Assembly (NCBI GenBank): GCA_035628915.1
Contig: DASPIW010000038.1
Span: forward strand, 1 to 64,000
Origin: JARBUG01 sp035628915
GTDB taxonomy: Bacteria > Bacillota > Sulfobacillia > Symbiobacteriales > Symbiobacteriaceae
DNA length: 64,000 nucleotides
Reading direction: 5' to 3'
Shown here: piece by piece, positions 61,290 to 64,000 of the stretch
How positions within the stretch are numbered: the first letter of the stretch is position 1
Layout: each line of letters begins with the position of its first letter
Notes under the pieces: model-generated
Database searches by the model: none
Seen by the model: only the letters and a program-made list of their open reading frames with translations
Told to the model about the DNA's origin: nothing
Position numbers and translations under genes: made by a program

Positions 61290-62680
61290 TCTTGAAGGCG
61301 ATCTGCGACCGGATCGATGCAGACCTGGGGGACCACGTCGCCGAGCTGCAGCGGTACATCCGGCAGCCGAGCGTCAGCGCCGAGGGGCCGGGCGTCCGGG
61401 AGATGGCAGAGCTGCTGCGGGAGAAGATCCGCTCCCTGGGCGCCACGTGCGACTTAGTGGAGACGGGCGGCTTTCCCATGGTGTATGGCTACCTCGACGC
61501 CGGGGCGCCCCGCACGGTGCTGTTCTATGAACTGTACGACGTCCAGCCCGCCGGGGAGCCCGGCTGGCTGGCGCCGCCTTTCGCCGGGGAGATTTTGGAC
61601 CTGCCCGGTCACGGCCCTTCGGTCGTGGGGCGAGGCGCCTTTAACAGCAAGGGCTGTGTGGCGGGGTTCATCAATGTCATCGAAGCGTTCCGGAAGGCGG
61701 GGCGGCCCCTGCCGGTCAACATCCGGTTCATGATTGAAGGCGAGGAGGAGATCGGCAGCCGCAACCTCCCCGCCTTTATTCAAGCCCACCGCGATGGACT
61801 GCGGCAGGCCGATTGCGTCTTCCAGCCGTACTTCGGCGAGAACGCGGCGGGCAAGACGATTCTGTACCTCGGGTTCAAAGGGCTGCTCTATATGGAGCTG
61901 GCCTGCGCAGGCGGCGACTGGGGCGGCCCGTGCGACCGGGAGATCCACGCCATGCACAACGCCTGGATCGCCAATCCGGCGTGGCGGCTGGTGCAGGCCC
62001 TGGCGAGCATGAAGGGGCCGGGAGAGCGAACCATCGTACCCGGTTTTTACGATGCCGTGGCGGCACCGGGCCCCGACGAAATGGCCCTGCTGGCCGAGCT
62101 GGAGCGAAACTTTGACGCCGAGGTGCCCCTGCAGGAGCAGGGCGCCCGGTGTTATAAGTGGCCGGGCCTGGCGGGAGTCGACCTCCTCAAGCAGTACCTG
62201 TACGAACCCAGCCTGAATATGGACGGCATTTGGGGCGGCTATAGCGGCGAAGGCACCAAGACGGTGATTCCCCGGGAGGCCCGGGCCAAGCTCGACGTCC
62301 GCCTGGTGCCCGACATGGAGCCTGCGCAGGTGGTTGACACCCTGCGCCGCCATTTGGACGAGCAGGGTTTCCCGGATATCAGCATCCGTGTGCAGAACGC
62401 CTACCCGGCGTCGCAGAACTCGCCGTCGTCGCCGGAGACGCAGGCGCTTGTGCGCTCGGCCCGGGCGGTGGCGCAGGGGCCGGTGGAAGTCTGGCCCCGG
62501 TCCGCCGGGGCGGCTCCGCACTACCTGTTTACCAAAGTGCTCGGCCTGCCGGTCGCATTCGGCGGGCTGGGGCACGGCGGCCGCTCCCACAGCGCCAACG
62601 AGTACGTGACGGTGGAGGGCCTGCGGCGGCATGAGCATGGGATCGCGGCATTCTTGCTGGAGTTTGGCGGGAGCAGGTGA
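61286..62680 (+). CDS. M20-family dipeptidase-like protein with altered metal ligands
   Basis: A protein of 464 residues with the M20 dipeptidase layout (CNDP/PepV-like): IRQPSVSAEGPGVREMAELL, MIEGEEEIGS, GTKTVIPREARAKLDVRLVPDM and GLGHGGRSHSANEY. Two usual metal-ligand motifs are changed: the GHxDVQP box reads YELYDVQP (His to Leu) and GRGASDDKG reads GRGAFNSKG (both Asp lost). The Glu pair and the distal His remain. It may be inactive, use one metal, or have a new reaction. Coupled by ATGA to RraA-like 2. Confidence 0.8.
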   Translation: MILKAICDRIDADLGDHVAELQRYIRQPSVSAEGPGVREMAELLREKIRSLGATCDLVETGGFPMVYGYLDAGAPRTVLFYELYDVQPAGEPGWLAPPFAGEILDLPGHGPSVVGRGAFNSKGCVAGFINVIEAFRKAGRPLPVNIRFMIEGEEEIGSRNLPAFIQAHRDGLRQADCVFQPYFGENAAGKTILYLGFKGLLYMELACAGGDWGGPCDREIHAMHNAWIANPAWRLVQALASMKGPGERTIVPGFYDAVAAPGPDEMALLAELERNFDAEVPLQEQGARCYKWPGLAGVDLLKQYLYEPSLNMDGIWGGYSGEGTKTVIPREARAKLDVRLVPDMEPAQVVDTLRRHLDEQGFPDISIRVQNAYPASQNSPSSPETQALVRSARAVAQGPVEVWPRSAGAAPHYLFTKVLGLPVAFGGLGHGGRSHSANEYVTVEGLRRHEHGIAAFLLEFGGSR

Positions 62681-63372
62681 AACAACGGCCTATGGAACGG
62701 CACATGCACTACGGGGTTGTGAACGAGCGGATTGAACGGCCCGACCCGGCTCTGGTGGAAGGTTTCCGCAAGCACGACGTGGCCAAGGTCGGCGATTCGA
62801 TGGCGGCCTACGGCATCATGCACCATGAGATCAAGCCGCTGGCCTGGGGCATGCGGGTGCTGGGCCCCGCCGTCACGGTGCTGACCCGCCCCGGCGACGC
62901 CCTGTTTATTCAGAAGGTGGCCGATGTGGCGCAGCCCGGCGACGTGATTGTGGTCGACGCCGGCGGCTATCGGGAAGCGGCGATCATTGGCGAGCGGATC
63001 GGCTACTACATGCAAAAGCGCGGAATTAACGGCATTGTGGTGGACGGGGCCGTGCGCGACCGGGCCGGCATTGTCGGCTACGGCTTCCCGACCTTTGCCC
63101 GGGCGATTACCCCCCGGATTTACGGCGTGCAAGGGCCGGGAGCCATCAACGTGCCGGTGCAGTGCGGCGGTGTGCCGGTCAATCCGGGCGATTTGATTAT
63201 GGGCGACGATGACGGTGTGGTGGTCGTTCCCCGTGAAGACGTGGCCCGTATCCTCAAGCTGGCCGATGAGCACCTGGCGGGCGAACTCTCCCGCCTGGAC
63301 CGGGTCAACCAGGGCGAGAAGCTCGCGGAGATCAACAACTGCGATCCCAAGATTCTCAAGTGGCGGGGGTGA
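62677..63372 (+). CDS. RraA-like protein 3 (HMG/CHA aldolase family)
   Basis: A protein of 231 residues. VIVVDAGGYREAAIIGERIGYYMQKRGINGIVVDGAVRDRAGIVGYGFPTFAR and VQCGGVPVNPGDLIMGDDDGVVVVP give the RraA fold with intact VRD. The N-terminus is longer than in paralogue 1 and the C-terminus carries an extra helix (LAGELSRLDRVNQGEKL). The GTG start overlaps the M20 stop (GTGA). Its divergence from paralogues 1 and 2 suggests different substrates within one pathway rather than recent duplication. Confidence 0.82.
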   Translation: MKQRPMERHMHYGVVNERIERPDPALVEGFRKHDVAKVGDSMAAYGIMHHEIKPLAWGMRVLGPAVTVLTRPGDALFIQKVADVAQPGDVIVVDAGGYREAAIIGERIGYYMQKRGINGIVVDGAVRDRAGIVGYGFPTFARAITPRIYGVQGPGAINVPVQCGGVPVNPGDLIMGDDDGVVVVPREDVARILKLADEHLAGELSRLDRVNQGEKLAEINNCDPKILKWRG

Positions 63373-63379
63373 CGATCTG

Positions 63380-64000
63380 ATGTTGGATCTGATCGCCATC
63401 CGGCGCGATCTGCACCGGCACCCGGAAGTGGCGTTTGAAGAGCACCGGACGGCCGGCGTCGTTGAAGCGGCGCTGGAGTCGCTGGGGCTGCAGCCCCGCC
63501 GCTGTGCCGGTACCGGCGTGGTGGCTGACATTGCCGGGGGCGGAGGCGCCGGGCCTGTGATCGCTTTGCGGGCGGATACGGATGCGCTGCCGGTGACCGA
63601 GCAGTCAGGCGTGGATTTTTCCAGCCTGACGCCGGGCAAGATGCACGCCTGCGGGCATGATGTGCACACGACGGTTCTGCTGGGCGCCGCCGAGCAGCTG
63701 CTGGCCCGCCGGGCCGAATTGTGCGGCACCGTGCGGCTGCTCTTCCAGCCCGCCGAGGAGATTACCCGGGGGGCGGCCGCGATGGTGGCGGACGGTGCCC
63801 TGGACGGAGTGGATGCCGTGTTCGGGCTGCACAACAGTCCGGGCCATGCCGTGGGGGTTGCCGCGTTCCGGGAAGGCCCGCTGATGGCCGCTTCCGACCG
63901 GTTTCGGATGACCATTCGGGGCACGGGCGGCCACGGCGCCATGCCGCATATGACCCGCGATCCGCTGGTGGCGGCGGCCGCCGTACTGATCGGCATGCAG
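63380..64000 (+). CDS. M20D amidohydrolase (partial, runs off the window)
   Basis: The first 207 codons of an amidohydrolase of the hippurate hydrolase/N-acyl-amino-acid amidase type: IRRDLHRHPEVAFEEHRTA, LRADTDALPVTE, MHACGHDVHTTVLLGAA, LFQPAEEITRGA and IRGTGGHGAMPHM. The metal ligands (Cys-His in ACGHDVH, Glu pair in PAEE) are intact, in contrast to the other M20 protein of the cluster. The ATG at 63380 lies 8 nt after the previous stop. The open frame continues past the window end; members have about 390 residues. Confidence 0.88.
   Translation, partial: MLDLIAIRRDLHRHPEVAFEEHRTAGVVEAALESLGLQPRRCAGTGVVADIAGGGGAGPVIALRADTDALPVTEQSGVDFSSLTPGKMHACGHDVHTTVLLGAAEQLLARRAELCGTVRLLFQPAEEITRGAAAMVADGALDGVDAVFGLHNSPGHAVGVAAFREGPLMAASDRFRMTIRGTGGHGAMPHMTRDPLVAAAAVLIGMQ

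Overview
The window looks like chromosome from a high-GC, spore-forming-type Firmicute (Bacillota), most like the Symbiobacterium group. The grounds are GC-rich coding sequence with strong AGGAGG-type ribosome sites, frequent GTG/TTG starts, a TPP-riboswitch thiamine operon, MgtE, a PrkA remnant and a spore-type lytic enzyme. The genus is inference; no rRNA or tRNA gene was seen.

Layout. 1-1.85 kb: an IS4-type transposase with a small HTH partner gene. 1.9-2.8 kb: non-coding DNA with two copies of a hairpin module, one carrying a 23-residue hydrophobic peptide gene. 2.9-8.4 kb (minus): thiamine salvage/uptake operon thiZ-thiX-thiY-thiD-thiME-thiW under a TPP riboswitch with terminator. 8.4-9.75 kb: divergent arsM and arsR with matching sites inside both promoters. 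9.8-14.4 kb: surface or lipoprotein genes. 14.4-19.9 kb: an AbrB-type transporter, then an autoregulated-looking cluster of an HTH regulator, a protein usually annotated as quinate 5-dehydrogenase, and an 875-residue fusion of a class-III aminotransferase to an acyl-ACP-reductase-like domain. 20-22.9 kb (minus): ArsR-type regulator, an ABC-like protein lacking the P-loop, and a DUF4173 membrane protein. 23.5-30.9 kb: M24 peptidase, lytic enzyme, GGDEF-EAL protein, tautomerase and a/b-hydrolase-fold protein. 31.4-33.8 kb: signal peptidase I and mgtE with a long leader that appears to mask its ribosome site.

33.9-44.3 kb is a beta-glucan/cello-oligosaccharide locus: a cytoplasmic chemoreceptor-type signalling domain fused to a solute-binding domain (broken by one in-frame TGA), a LacI regulator, a solute-binding lipoprotein, a GH9 lipoprotein, two permeases and a GH1 beta-glucosidase. 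Three matching palindromes mark it as one LacI regulon. 44.3-48 kb: small genes among decayed gene fragments. 48.3-55.5 kb: class-V aminotransferase, sigma-54 activator, truncated prkA, and copper-amine-oxidase-like-domain proteins, one frameshifted. 55.8-64 kb: a peptide-type ABC importer without ATPases, a GntR/UTRA regulator, three RraA-like proteins and two M20 amidohydrolases, probably one catabolic unit with unknown substrate.

Two dispersed element families also occur: a MITE-like repeat (23.05 and 31.02 kb) and a three-stem intergenic element with an identical hairpin (19.94 and 39.12 kb).
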